From assembly GCA_905250115.1 (NCBI GenBank), contig CAJNOI010000008.1, forward strand, positions 186,001 to 250,000: DNA of 64,000 bases, given 5' to 3'. The notes under the pieces are model-generated. The model was not told the origin of the DNA and ran no database searches. It saw nothing but the letters and a program-made list of their open reading frames with translations. A program made the translations under genes and the position numbers. Shown one piece after another: positions 50,981 through 64,000 of the stretch. This DNA is from Adineta steineri (lineage: Eukaryota; Rotifera; Eurotatoria; Adinetida; Adinetidae). Positions within the stretch are counted from its first letter, which is position 1. Every line of letters begins with the position of its first letter.

Positions 50981-53081
50981 GTTGCAAGTTGAAATTTTAT
51001 ATGAAGTCGAAACTGAGGAAGGTAAATTTTTATTTGTTTATTCAGACCTGGCATGTATTTAAATAAGTAAACGTGGTGAAATGACTGTATTTATTAAAAC
51101 ATTGCCACGTTCAAAAGCGAATAGAACATCATGAAAAATATTCAACAAAAAGAAGATTCAACATCATCCAGAAAATAACAAAACAAAATCTTTCAAAGAT
51201 ACTTTGTAAGAAAAGAATAACGTTATTATTGTTTACTTATATTCCTGTTACTGAAGATTATTACTTTTCAAAACTGCAGCAGAGATAAACAAACAAATGA
51301 CAGATGTCATACAATATTGTAATAAACTGGAATATACTGTTTTTAAATTATTTAGCTGATAATTATGAGAAGTTTATAACATAGACAAACTAATATTAGT
51401 TCATTTAATTTTTTTAATAATATCAAATAAATAAATAGCACTCATTTCTAGAGATTATTCAGTTTAAAAAAGTATATCATATAATATAATAATTCAAACA
51501 CAACTTTTAGCATATGACTAATTGAAATAGCAAATCATCTCCAGTTTTCACTCATTTTAACACATGTTATCCATGAATCTTTCAAATTTTAAGTATTGAT
51601 ATATTTTCGCTCATCCAATGATATATGAACGATGAATATAAGTCATATATATTGTCATAAAAAAAATTACCTATTTACAATGTTTTTTAGATCTCATTTA
51701 TGTAAGCCTCGCAAAGATCTCTCTAAAATCAATGATAATCCGACAAATAAACTGTAAATTCTCGATGTAGATGAACTTATCTGTTGCACTAGTATCACTT
51801 GTATTTTGACAGTATATAAATTTGACTGCATTCTAGTATAATCGTAATTCTGATATCGGGTCTCGCATTGCATTTCGTATCTCGCTTATATAAGTTTAAG
51901 AAGTACATAGATTTAAGAAGATTATTTTTTCTTGAACAAAAGAGAATGAATAAAACTGTAACCTGTAATTTAAGTGATGCTTCTCATATGCATGAATACC
52001 TATAATAGTACATGATTAAATTTACTAATCTTTTCTTTGACCAATTTTATTTGTTTTATCAGTTAAAATTTTACTTGAAAACCTGTTTATTCAGTTCTTT
52101 ATAAAATATGAAAAGACAGTTAATTTCAAACAATAGTCGTCATCAACATAAAATATTTAGATATTTTTTCATGGGAATAATGATTCCTAAAATACATTTC
52201 ATTTAATTCGTTTTATATATTTATTAATCGATATTATAAAGCAAACGATACAATCATTCTTTATCTATAAGATAATTTAATAGTAGCAGATTCTATGCCA
52301 TGTACTTCCATTAAGAACATACTATTTTTACATTCCAGGTAATAAGTGGATAATTATGAAAGAATGGTAGACATAGGAAGAATCTTATGGTTTCATTACT
52401 CCTAATGTCTTCCGTAAATTATTAAGTGATTTTTATGATAATTTTCATAGGAATACATATTATTATAGATATATAAACTATCTAATTATGTTTAGTGCGC
52501 TCTTTTAATTAACATACACACACAGCGTTTCAGATGAATAAAGAACAGATCCAGTGGATTTCATATCATTTTAATAAAGAATATATGTTTCATATTGCTT
52601 TAGAACAATTGCATGATATAGATCATAAAAATGAGATGTATTTGGTAAATAAATTTCTATTTCTATTGAATTTATTTATTTAATTTAAGGACGATTTAAC
52701 ATCGATTGATTATAAATTTGAATATTTATTTAATTTTACGATTTATTTATGGATTTTATTAATTATTTGGATTATTTTTCATATGTGGACTTCTTCATTT
52801 TATTTTCAATGGTATTCTTAGAAGCAACAAAAAAGAAAGAGGTTGAACTGTCATATATTAATGATAAAATTATTATTTTATTAATAATTCATTCATTCAT
52901 CTTTCAAATACCATTCACGAAGACTTCCGATATGAAAATGACAAGCTCAGTTGATTTCTTCAATGTATTTTTAATTTTAATAATATACATGTTCTGATTT
53001 AATGTTGCTATTCAACTTTTTTATTTTTTTCTAAAACTTAAATGAATTCACAAAACAACATAATAAAGAAGAAATTTTTTG

Positions 53082-54551
53082 TTAAACCATCGGATAATTA
53101 TTTTGTCGTCTTGAATGTACACGACATATTGAACATAAACTACGTAGAATAATATTAAATTTATGTCGAAAAAATCTACTAAATATATAAAATAATATTG
53201 GATTAAATGCTGTTGATGATAATGCTAATAGAATTGATATAATAAAAAACAAACGATTTTCATATAAATGATGTAAATGATTGATTTGTACATAAATAAA
53301 ATTAATTTGTGCCGGTGAAAATGCAATAAAATATAGTATAGCAACAAGTAAAAGCATAATAATAGCATGTTTACGTGCTGTATCACCATTTTTTTGTGTT
53401 GAATTTGATATTGTTATATGTGTTGGAATACGCGGTGTTATCATTGGCATTAAACTCATATTATTATTATTATTATTTTCATTGATTGGAGTTTGAACTA
53501 ATGAACTCATTTTTGTTCCTGAAAAGGGCCGATGAGAATCACTAGCTGTAGATTGTTGTAATTGTTCACTACGATAATTTGCTTGTACAGCACGTTCAAC
53601 CATGAATATATTACGACAAATAATAATATAAAGTACTGTCTAAAATGGATGAATTTATTTTATTAATCTAGTGAGAATTACTTGTCTGATAAATAGAACA
53701 TCTTTATATCAGATATGGATTGTCTCAAATGTACCCCTCAGGAATATTCTTTCAATAACTGGAGATGACAACAACAATATTTTTGATGAAATTCTTTGCT
53801 ATTTGTTAAGATATATACTTTTACACTTTATCAACAACTTTTTTAATTACTATGTCTTAAATATAAATCTACAAAACTTACTTGTACAGAAATTGGTATA
53901 TAAAAGAAAAGTATTGATTCAATATATTTATAAAATAAGATAATAGATGAATATGTCAAATGATCGGATAAACCACATACATAATATTCCGGACGATTAA
54001 TATGTGTATGTAATGTAAGTAGAAATAGATTTGGTGATGCCATTATTATTCCTATAGACCATATTAAAATAAAAACAAATAAAAGACGTTTACGTCGATT
54101 AACATGAGAAATTTTAACTGGATGAATTATTGAAATATATCTAAAAACAGAATTTAATAACATTTCTTAGTTTCTATAAATTTTACCTTTCGATACTAAT
54201 TGCAAGTAATGTTTGTACACTAACATAACAACCAAGTACTTGAAAATAACGACACATTTTACATAAAAATAAACCTAAGTACCAAGCTGTTGGCCATGAA
54301 TGATCATATGAAAATTGAATTATATCAAGCATATTAAAACTAAGAATAATTAGATCAGCACATGACATATTAACAAGAAGAAGATTTGTTGATGAACGAC
54401 GAATTTTAATATGATGTGTTGAAACAGATAATAAAACAAGTGTATTACCAATTAAACCAATAAGAACAATAATTATGAATAAAATAATAAGAAATATACG
54501 AAACCATTCCGATGGCATATCAGCCAAATTTGACATGACAGTAGAATTCAT
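53082..54551 (-). CDS. Class A (rhodopsin-type) GPCR, probably peptide receptor
   Basis: Exons 54187-54551, 53882-54140 and 53082-53639; 1,182 nt, 393 residues. Seven hydrophobic segments are present. TM1 has GLIGNTLVLL, TM2 NMSCADLIIL, TM3 begins after FLCKMCRYF and ends SIERYISIIHP (an ERY form of DRY split by intron 1), and ECL2 carries the partner Cys (YYVCGL). The third intracellular loop is long and Asn/Ser-rich. TM6 reads FIAFSPAQINF, keeping Pro but lacking the usual C-W before it. TM7 ends STAFNPILFYIF, an NPxxY variant. A short Arg-rich tail follows. The TM1-TM3 pattern fits the peptide-receptor branch. I cannot name the ligand. Placement within the same scaffold as the NPF precursor (25 kb away) is not evidence of pairing. 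Confidence 0.88.
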
Positions 54552-54998
54552 TATTAATTTGTGTTTGTCTTAATGTATACTAAATGACAGTTGTCAAGCA
54601 AGTTAAGATAAGACAGTAATGACAAAAACGGAAACCATCGGTGAGTATAATGAAGAAAAGAACAAAACTAGAAGAAGAAAAAAAAGAAGAAATAAGAATA
54701 AATGATAATGATGCACCTATCTGTCTCAGATAGAATTTGTTGTTGAAGTACTCTTATATCCACATTTGCCAAGACATTTATAGGACTACAAAATTTATTC
54801 AAGAATACTGACAACATCAAAAGATGATCTTTTCTTTTTTGCGTGACGAATAAAAAGACGAGCAATCTATAGGGAATCGAGCAAAATCTTAATTTATCTC
54901 TGAACAAGTGTATTTTTCATTATTTATTTAACCATTAAGGACATAAAGTTAAAAATAATTTACCTTTATATATAGAATAAGAAAATTTATAAATAATT
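54552..54998. other. Spacer between GPCR and Ig-like gene
   Basis: GPCR upstream region and Ig-like gene 3' end on the same strand. AT-rich, with no coding sequence recognised. Confidence 0.4.
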
Positions 54999-57900
54999 CT
55001 ATTGAATAGGTTTAATTAAATTAGTTATGGTTAACACTGGAAAAGAAAAAAACAAAAAATAATTCAGGTTTAGATAGTATATATATATATCTAATAATAG
55101 AAAACTACCTCGTCTTTTATTATTTTTATAGATGAAATAGACGAATATAGTTAATAATAATATGATGCAAATGATGATAAAAGTAATTTGTTTATCTACA
55201 AAGAAAAAATATTCTATGAAATAAGTGTATGAATGAAGTAGATAGAAAAGGAAATAAAATAAGAGTAAATTACCATAATATATGTGAGGAAAAAAAAAGA
55301 AAAAGAAAGAAAGAGAAAAGATGAAGCTAACATACAAACCTTGTAGAAATTTATCAGATTGTTTAACTATTGCTGTTTGTCTTGTTGACAATGTCATAAA
55401 TAGTGAATCTATGATAAATCATAATAAAAACTAACATTGTTTTTTCTTAATAATCTTACTGATGAATGTTTGCTCTGTCAAACTATTTTGATAGAATAAT
55501 AAAACATCTGCATTTATAGATAAAATATGAATATTTAATTACCTTAAATAGTTGATAGACGATATTGATGATGTGCTTAGTTTTGTAGATTTTTCTATTA
55601 AGAATAAACGGAAGAGAGAAAAAAAGAAATCAACGAATATATACCATTCAAATGACAACATCAAGTAATATGATCAATATGCGAAGGACTCAAAGGATCA
55701 AATAAATAATCCTTACGATCTATTTTCTATATCAGATAGAAAAGAACAGAATGGCAGGGTATGTGATCGATCAATTTTTCTTTTCTGCTAATGGTACTGA
55801 TCGACATGAATCTTTTCTTTAGGGCTTATTACATGTGAGCAAATATATAAACGATTTTTTTTCACTTCAAGATAAATTCGTGATTATCAAAAGATTAATG
55901 CGTGAAAATAATTCTTCATATCTATGTCAGACTTATAAATTCTTAACAGAAAACATCATGCACATATGTGTATAAGTTGATAGTCTATTTTTGATTTCTA
56001 GAGTTCGAGTAAAAGAATACTAATTAAATATATTAGCTAACTAATAAGTATCAAGTTAATGTTAAACCGCAAATTATATTATTTTATGTCAATAAACGCA
56101 AATGTATTGGTTTGCTATATGATATATTTTTATAACAACAATATGTGACTATATTTGTATGAGTAACGTAAAATAAAATGTTGACTAGTAGAAAATAACC
56201 AGATATGTCTTAGTATTTGATAAAAGTCATGGATGTTCTATACAAAAATAGAATGTACTATAAACACTAAGCAGACTTGCTCAATTATTAATTATAAAAA
56301 TTAACAGATTAAATGTTTTTATGATATTTATTTTTGTAAGAGATAATTGATTCAATTCGGATTATAATAATTAAAAATAGCGATGAATATGTATTAATAA
56401 GATTTGTCAAAACGATTAAATTCTTTATATATATATAATCATTTTTAATTAAAGTAACGGCTGAAAATAATATTTCACACTTGGAAGGCGATAGACGCTA
56501 GAACAAAAAGAAGAAAAAAAATCATTAGTGCGTTATGAAATATTTAAATGTTTTTTTTTCTTATAAAAACTATACGTCATAAAGTTCTAATTGAAAAAAA
56601 ATTTAAGGTCTCTTTAAATATAACTCATACTCATTACATTTTGTTGTAATAGTAGAATTCTTTGAAACCTTAATTGACAACTAGATGTCAATTGAGACTT
56701 TGTTTGTTATACAACGTTGAAGCTGAATAGAATAATATAGGGAAAAAGAAACTATGACTTTATTACGCATTAGTCTTCTGAGAGTAATCAGGATCTTCAT
56801 TCTTTATTTGATTATGTATAGGTCAAAAAAGAAGAATATGTAAATCCTCGTTTCTATCATTGTGTTACACTATTGAGAATGTTAAATAGCAGTAATCAAC
56901 TCGTTCAACGGCTTTAATAATAGTTCAATGACTGGAATCATTGACTGGCAAGATGATTAAATAAAAGGAAGTGTTTGACTCTCAAGGATTTCCTACTTAT
57001 TCCAAACTAAAGTTCTAAAATATATTTATTTCTTTTCAACTAGTAGAAATTGTGCGACTTCTAATGATTATATTTTTTACCTATCGACTCCAGGAATCGA
57101 ATTTCTGTAGAATAATTCCATGAATATCCATAGGGAAAATTAATAACTGAACATATTAAATTTTGTTTATTATGTTTTTCTGTAAGATATAATGTCGTAT
57201 TTATTCGTACACGTATACGCCAATTTGTTTGAGAAAGACATAATGAATCTGATAATAAAATAGTTGAAAGATCATCATTAAAACAATCAATAGTTTCTTG
57301 AACATGAATGATTTGATTATTCAATCTTATTTGTAATGTTGATTTTGGATAAGAATAAATTTCACATATAACATTAATTCTTTGTTTATCAGAAAACGAA
57401 AATATTGATTTATTTTTCATAGGAATATTATTAATATTAACTGAAAATAAAAATGGTGAAACTAGAATAATAAAATATGATATTTATTAAATTAATTCAT
57501 TTTTTGTTACCATAAATATTTAAATAGAAAACTCGTCTTTCAAATAAATTCATTTGTTTATTATACATAACACATTCTATAGTTTCATATATATTATTTA
57601 TCCATTGGCGTACCTTAAATAATTAAAAAAAAACCTGATGTTTAACCGAATCGATTATGGTAATTACATTCGATACGATTATTGTTTGCATACTATTTTC
57701 AAATGTAATATCCCTTGATTTATCTTCATTTGACTGTAAAAATTGATTTCGAAAACTTGGATTCATATAATAATATCTAATTAAATAATAGAAATTTTTA
57801 CGAAAGAAAAATGTTCTACCTATAAGTATTATCATAGCGGAAATTAATTCTCCATGCAACTAATTGACGTTGTTCGAGCAGACAATCAATTTTTACTGAA

Positions 57901-58013
57901 CTATATTCTTCTATATTCAAACTTTTATTTGATATAATACGTGGAATTTGTAACATGAAAATTATTTCTTGATTTATACATAAAATAATGAATATAAAAA
58001 GTAAACGAATCAT
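54999..58013 (-). CDS. Second Ig-like single-pass membrane protein with short tail
   Basis: Seven exons in the model: 57820-58013, 57635-57776, 57513-57613 region (57511-57613), 57081-57461, 55340-55408, 55109-55195, 54999-55036; 1,014 nt, 337 residues. A signal peptide (LLFIFIILCINQEIIFML) precedes an Ig-like domain (VKIDCLL, VAWRINF, then TIECVMY). A second follows (INVICEIYSYPKSTLQI, then NLICSVINFPYGYSW). A juxtamembrane stretch, one TM (ITFIIICIILLLTIFVYFIY) and a tail of about 20 residues starting KNNKRR complete it. Most downstream junctions are phase 1, and the frame closes exactly. The 1.67-kb intron between exons 4 and 5 could hide further Ig exons. Probable cell-surface adhesion or recognition. 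The sequence is fast-evolving and I cannot name an orthologue. Confidence 0.65.
55409..57080 (-). other. Long intron 4 of the second Ig-like gene
   Basis: 1.67 kb of AT-rich sequence. I tested one acceptor near 56500 (CTAGCGTCTATCGCC) but the phase required by the flanking exons hits a stop at once. No convincing exon was found. Confidence 0.4.
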
Positions 58014-58149
58014 TCATACTAGAAGAATATGATACAATGTGTTAAGAGTATAAAACGAAAAATCTAAATCTTCATCACAGATTTTTATCATTAAATTAAA
58101 TGAAAACAGATGTACATTTGTTTTTCTCTCTTTGTATTACGACAATAGT

Positions 58150-58837
58150 TTATTTCATAGAACTAGTTGATCGCATGATTCCTTTGCGAGTTCGATGTTG
58201 TGAAGCAAATTCTTCAATTCGGATTTTTTGTACAGGATTAGATTTGTCTTGTATTAATTTTCGAACATCTGTCGATATCTTTGAAGGTAAAATAGGATTG
58301 GTGATTTTCATTGAATGTATACGACGTTTATCAATTGATGAAGTTTTTGGACGAAGAAAATTTTCAGTAAAATCTATTAATGGTTCAATCGGTCTTTCAA
58401 CATTATTATCTTGTAATAAAAGTAATAATGGACGGGATGAAAATTCATTCGAAGGAATTAATTGTTGTTGATGTGTTTTAAACTGAGATTTTTGTTTGAA
58501 TTCAATTGATTCTAAATATTATTTTAGAACTAATATATTTTCAATTTGTAAACAATCACATACCGATTAAATCTTTTCTTTCAGCTTGTTTTATTTCATA
58601 AGCATGTTCTTGTTTCCATAATTGATATCTTCGATTTGGTTTAACAACTTTAACAACATTTGTATAATGACATCTTAAATATCGTTCTTGTCGTTTTAAC
58701 AGAATTAAACGTTGTTGTAAATCATCGTACATTAAATTAATATTCCGTTCTAAACGACAATATTCACGTTTATTAAGACGTGCTGCTTGAATTTGATAGT
58801 CACTTAATTCAACTTCACTTTTCGTATTATTCTCCAT
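58150..58837 (-). CDS. Small basic coiled-coil protein, unknown function
   Basis: Exons 58564-58837 and 58150-58511; 636 nt, 211 residues. The first half is charged and helical (QIQAARLNKREYCRLERNI, DLQQRLILLKRQERYLR) and should form a coiled coil. The second half is Pro/Ser/Lys-rich with RPIEPLIDFTENFLRPK and several KR/RR clusters. No signal, TM or known domain. It is divergently paired with the ciliary ODAD4 gene, 300 bp away. A shared promoter, and hence a ciliary role, is a weak inference only. The opposite-strand open frame at 58100-58471 is a shadow of exon 2. Confidence 0.6.
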
Positions 58838-59137
58838 ATGTGATTTGTGACTTTTTTTTATTTCGTCATTTTCTTTTTCAATCTTATTTATTTGATTAGA
58901 TTTTCGAAATAAAAGAAAAAAGAAATCTTATAAAATTTACTTTAAGCACAATTGATTATGCACGAAAAAAATACAATCGATGATTAACTCTTTATGTTAA
59001 TTAAAAAATAATAGTAATTATATCTCTGTTTTTCTTAAATATAGAATGATATTATTAAACACCTTGATCATGATTAAATAAATACGCGCTAATTATGATC
59101 GACAGATTATTCTAAGTTATGTATATATAAATTAGAT
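58838..59137. promoter_or_regulatory. Putative bidirectional promoter region
   Basis: The 300 bp between divergent start codons of the coiled-coil gene (-) and ODAD4 (+) must contain both 5' UTRs and probably both promoters. No specific motif (such as an X-box) was identified by eye. Confidence 0.4.
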
Positions 59138-61110
59138 ATGACAATTGATACTTCTCGTTCACGACATGTACCGAAATCAATATTAAATAGTATAACAACA
59201 ACAAGTATCGGTCGTTTCTATGAAAAACGACATCAATTATATGGTGCTCTTGATCAATATAGTAAAGCTTTATCATCGAATCCAGATGATACAGCTACTT
59301 ATATTGATCGTTCACGTGTTTTTCTTAAAATGGGTAGTATCAATAAAGCTCAAGAAGATACGGGTAATTCATAGAAAAACAGAAAAAACTAATCTATTTA
59401 ATAATAATAAAAACAGATTTAGCATTAAATTTAATTGAAGATACACAACAAAATTCAAATCTTCTTTTCTATTATGTTTGTTTACAAAAAGCTGAAGTTT
59501 TATATGCAGATGGAGAATTTGAATTAGGTTGAATAATACGTGCTTACTATTCTAATCAATTTCGATTATTTTATATATATAGCATTATTATATTTTCATC
59601 GTGCAAATAAAATCAAACCAGCACAACAAACATGTTTGGAAGGTATTCGGAAAGCAACAGAAATTCTTGAATGTACAATTTGTAATCCTAATATTCATTT
59701 AACAATAACAAGTAATTTAATTAATATTAAACCAAAACAATTGAATAAACCAAATTTACTTAATCGATTGCCTATACGAAAACAGTTACCTTCAATTGAA
59801 AAACCTTTAACTGAATATACAGATAATGAAGCGAATAGACTTTTAGTAGAAGTAGCAAAAGATCGTAAATTATTAATTGATCTTTATACAGATAAACAAC
59901 CATCGACTGGTTTGTATTATAACAATGTTCTCAACTGTATATTTTTTTTTACTAATAAGGTTTTACTGGTTTAAATAAAGCAAAAATTGAAGCATATCGA
60001 GCTATTTCTATTGTTGAAGCTCAACTTAAGTTTTTCGATAAAGCTGAATGTGTTCATAATGATCAACATGTTAATCGAGAAAATCTCATATGTACATCAA
60101 AAATGGATCGAACAACTCTCGTTCGTATAGTTGAAGAAGAACTCATGTATTTACATAAACTCTCATCTAAAGAAAAGAATATGGAGGTAGATTAAGAAAT
60201 TTTCAAATTCAATAAATCTTATTCTTAGATTCTCTATCGATCCATGAAAATTATCAATTGTCTTCAATCATCTGATAATACAAATAATTCTCTTGATCCT
60301 CGTATGCGTTTAATGCTTGCAGAAGCCTACAGATTAGTTGGACAATCTTACAATGATATTAAATTATTTGATCAAAGTTTAGAAAATTATAAGCAAGCCT
60401 ATGATATATTATTACCCTTGAAAGAACAGAGTTGTCTCTATCGAGCTACATTTGATATAGCTCGAAGTCTTATGTTAACAAATAAATATTCCGAAGCAAT
60501 AGAATTATTTCTTGAAATGTTTAATAAATCAACATCGAATAATGAACGTTCATTTGTTTATCAATATTTAAGTTCTTGTTCTTTAAATATGAATAACTAT
60601 GATCAAGCAAAACAATATGCTTATGAAGCACTTGATTATGCAACTATATCAAATGAAGAACTTTTAATTATTGAAGCTAATATATTATTAGGTAAAATTT
60701 ATTTTCAATTAAAAGATTTTCAACATGCTGAAGAATATATAATCTATGCACAAAATTTAAAAGATCAATTAGGTGATTTAAATCAAATGAAATATTTAGA
60801 TGAATTTTTAATTGATATTAAAAATCATAAGAAAAAAATTTTCGAAGAAAAAATTTCACCATTTCATCAATTAGAAGAAGATTATACGAATAAAATAAAT
60901 AAACAATGGATTTCATCGACGATGCAAAATAATGAAAATCAATTTCATAAGAAAAATATTTATAATTATCGTATTCTTACACCATATCATCGACTTTTTG
61001 ATATGTGTATAGAACGTAAAAAGAAAACTCGAAGAAATATTGATAATTTAAAGCAAACAATACCTACTCCATCAACAAGTTTACCATTAATATCAACTAC
61101 AAATTTATAG
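59138..61110 (+). CDS. ODAD4: Outer dynein arm docking complex subunit 4 (TTC25-like)
   Basis: Five exons: 59138-59363, 59417-59527, 59583-59909, 59960-60186, 60229-61110; 1,773 nt, 590 residues. The N-terminal TPRs (RFYEKRHQLYGALDQYSKAL, then TATYIDRSRVFLKMGSINKA) are followed by the family-typical QKAEVLYADGEFELALLYFHRANKIKPAQQ and GIRKATE. The C-terminal half is a second TPR array (RMRLMLAEAYRLVGQSYNDI, YKQAYDILLPLKE, AKQYAYEALDYA, ANILLGKIYFQLKDF). Known role: docks outer dynein arms on axonemal doublets of motile cilia. The human protein is 672 residues. The difference is mostly the acidic/basic tail. The third intron begins at G|GTTTGTA, directly after QPST, and ends at AATAAG, a weak acceptor, so that junction is the least certain. 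Confidence 0.85.
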
Positions 61111-62213
61111 AGTACTTGAAAATAGAACAAGTTAATATTAGAATACTAATGATTACAATCTATTGCGTAGAGAAACAATTAAAAAATACTGTCTGTTGTT
61201 CTAACAAGATGCTCTTCAACATTCTATTTCTATCGAAGATTCATGACTTAAATGAAAAACATACATCTTGAACTGATATTCAGAATAATAAATATGTACA
61301 TCAATGGCTTTCCTAAAAAAAGAAGATCTTTCCGATGTAAACAACTAGTTCATGTCGTTATCTAATATGTATACACATTTTTAATAGAGAAATAAGATAC
61401 TCTTAAAATAGTACATATATTTAATGGAAAAGTGCCGTATATTATTAACAAGAAACTATCGTCATATGTTTAACTGTTATATTTCAACAAAAACTTTCGT
61501 GACAAACAAAGCATCAATATTATTCTGTTAAAGTAAACAAATTATCACATTTCCTATATATCTTAGTCAAATATACTTGTCAGTTTTTTTAAGAAAAAAA
61601 AAGTATACATATATATATATAAATAGTTAATAATTTCCTTCCTAATAACATAAATAGAGATTCTCATCTAGACGTGAATACTTTACAGATGCCTATAAAT
61701 ATGAATACCTAAACATAAATCATTTTTGATATTGATTGAAGATAATATAAAAAAGAATATGTCAAAACAAATGATATTTATATGCTTATTTTTTTTTCTT
61801 CTTCATCCTATTTAAGGTAGATGTCATTGTATGATAGCGTATATAACTCGTTACATTATTGGTTGATTATAATTGTCCACTTGACGTTTAGGTTGTTGTT
61901 AAATTGAGTCATATTATATTACATTATACATACATACATACATATATCTGTATATTTGCTTGTTTGTTTAGTGTAGGAAGGGATGAGTTGTTGTTCTCCG
62001 ATATATGCATTGTTTTGTTCTTTGTTGATTTGATTGGAATTCTGTTTTTTTTTAATTTCAGATTTCTTTTTTTTTTCATCGCTATGAATGAATGTGAAAG
62101 AATAGGTTTGTCATTTATTTTGAATATTAATTAGACAATAGAAAAAAAAAAATCTTCTATTTTTTGTTTTTAAGGGTGCTGAATGATGATTTTTATTTAA
62201 ATGTCAAAACAGA
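61111..62213. other. Spacer between ODAD4 and ROCK
   Basis: AT-rich, containing (TACA)n-like repeats near 61918-61945 and T-rich tracts before the ROCK start. No gene is seen. It probably includes the ROCK promoter and 5' UTR. Confidence 0.45.

Positions 62214-64000
<1,787 letters not shown>

Larger units (their letters stand above)
49996..53081. other. 3.1 kb AT-rich region between convergent genes
   Basis: Downstream of the triple-module gene and of the GPCR gene. It holds one TGTGGG-type repeat and one possible coding relic (listed separately). The hydrophobic frame at 52749-52997 is low-complexity and not called. Confidence 0.45.

Noticed and set aside
54668-54907. 79-codon frame upstream of the GPCR
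   Set aside because: Ends in a poly-Phe/Tyr run from a low-complexity tract and has no recognisable domain.
55823-55833. GGCTTATTACA, identical to the first 11 bases I recall for the bdelloid spliced leader
   Set aside because: The match stops after 11 bases, no donor site or Sm-site context follows, and it lies inside an intron. Probably chance.
56485-56520. Candidate extra exon of the second Ig gene after CTAG near 56500
   Set aside because: In the phase demanded by the flanking exons it meets a stop after seven codons.
58100-58471. 123-codon plus-strand open frame
   Set aside because: Opposite-strand shadow of exon 2 of the coiled-coil gene. No independent coding signal.

Overview
The window looks like a draft nuclear scaffold of a small invertebrate, most likely a bdelloid rotifer. 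That is an inference. It rests on strong A+T bias, many 50-60 bp GT-AG introns, animal genes with a lophotrochozoan flavour (a neuropeptide F precursor, Maelstrom, ROCK, ODAD4), a large FG-GAP/multi-TM protein of a kind I associate with bdelloid genomes, and short dispersed TGTGGG-like repeats that resemble the bdelloid telomere unit. Two runs of exactly 100 N (24328-24427, 39066-39165) are scaffold joins of unknown true length. All splice models were built by eye from splice sites, reading phase and protein similarity. No transcript or database evidence was available.

Layout. 0.7-9.5 kb (-): an immunoglobulin/FN3 single-pass receptor with very long introns, followed by about 4 kb without a supportable gene. 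13.6-14.7 kb (-): a 14-3-3 protein. 15.4-20.0 kb: two convergent paralogues of an EF-hand/proline-rich family with identical internal exon lengths. 20.8-22.6 kb (+): TAF10 and a syntaxin. 25.0-27.4 kb (-): malic enzyme, with its 3' end missing next to a gap. 28.2-29.2 kb: a hAT-type MITE and then a neuropeptide F precursor carrying an EF-hand loop in its C-terminal peptide. 30.1-39.0 kb (-): a compact block of DCUN1D, a WD40 protein, an ELMO-domain protein, COX5A and Maelstrom.

42.4-50.0 kb (+) is the most unusual locus. What first looks like three or four separate genes splices in frame into one 11-exon gene of about 1,835 residues. It encodes three tandem copies of a [TM - Cys-rich ectodomain - TM] module, then a seventh TM and a C-terminal FG-GAP/VCBS repeat domain. 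Its long introns carry MITE and TGTGGG-like insertions.

53.1-58.8 kb (-): a class A GPCR, a second Ig-like membrane protein and an unknown coiled-coil protein. 59.1-61.1 kb (+): the outer dynein arm docking factor ODAD4/TTC25. 62.2 kb to the window end (+): the kinase half of Rho kinase (ROCK).

Themes: cell-surface recognition (two Ig proteins, the triple-module FG-GAP protein), peptide signalling (neuropeptide F, a peptide-type GPCR), Rho/Arf cytoskeletal control (ROCK, ELMOD), cilia (ODAD4) and housekeeping (TAF10, COX5A, malic enzyme, DCUN1D). Nothing indicates these genes form one pathway.
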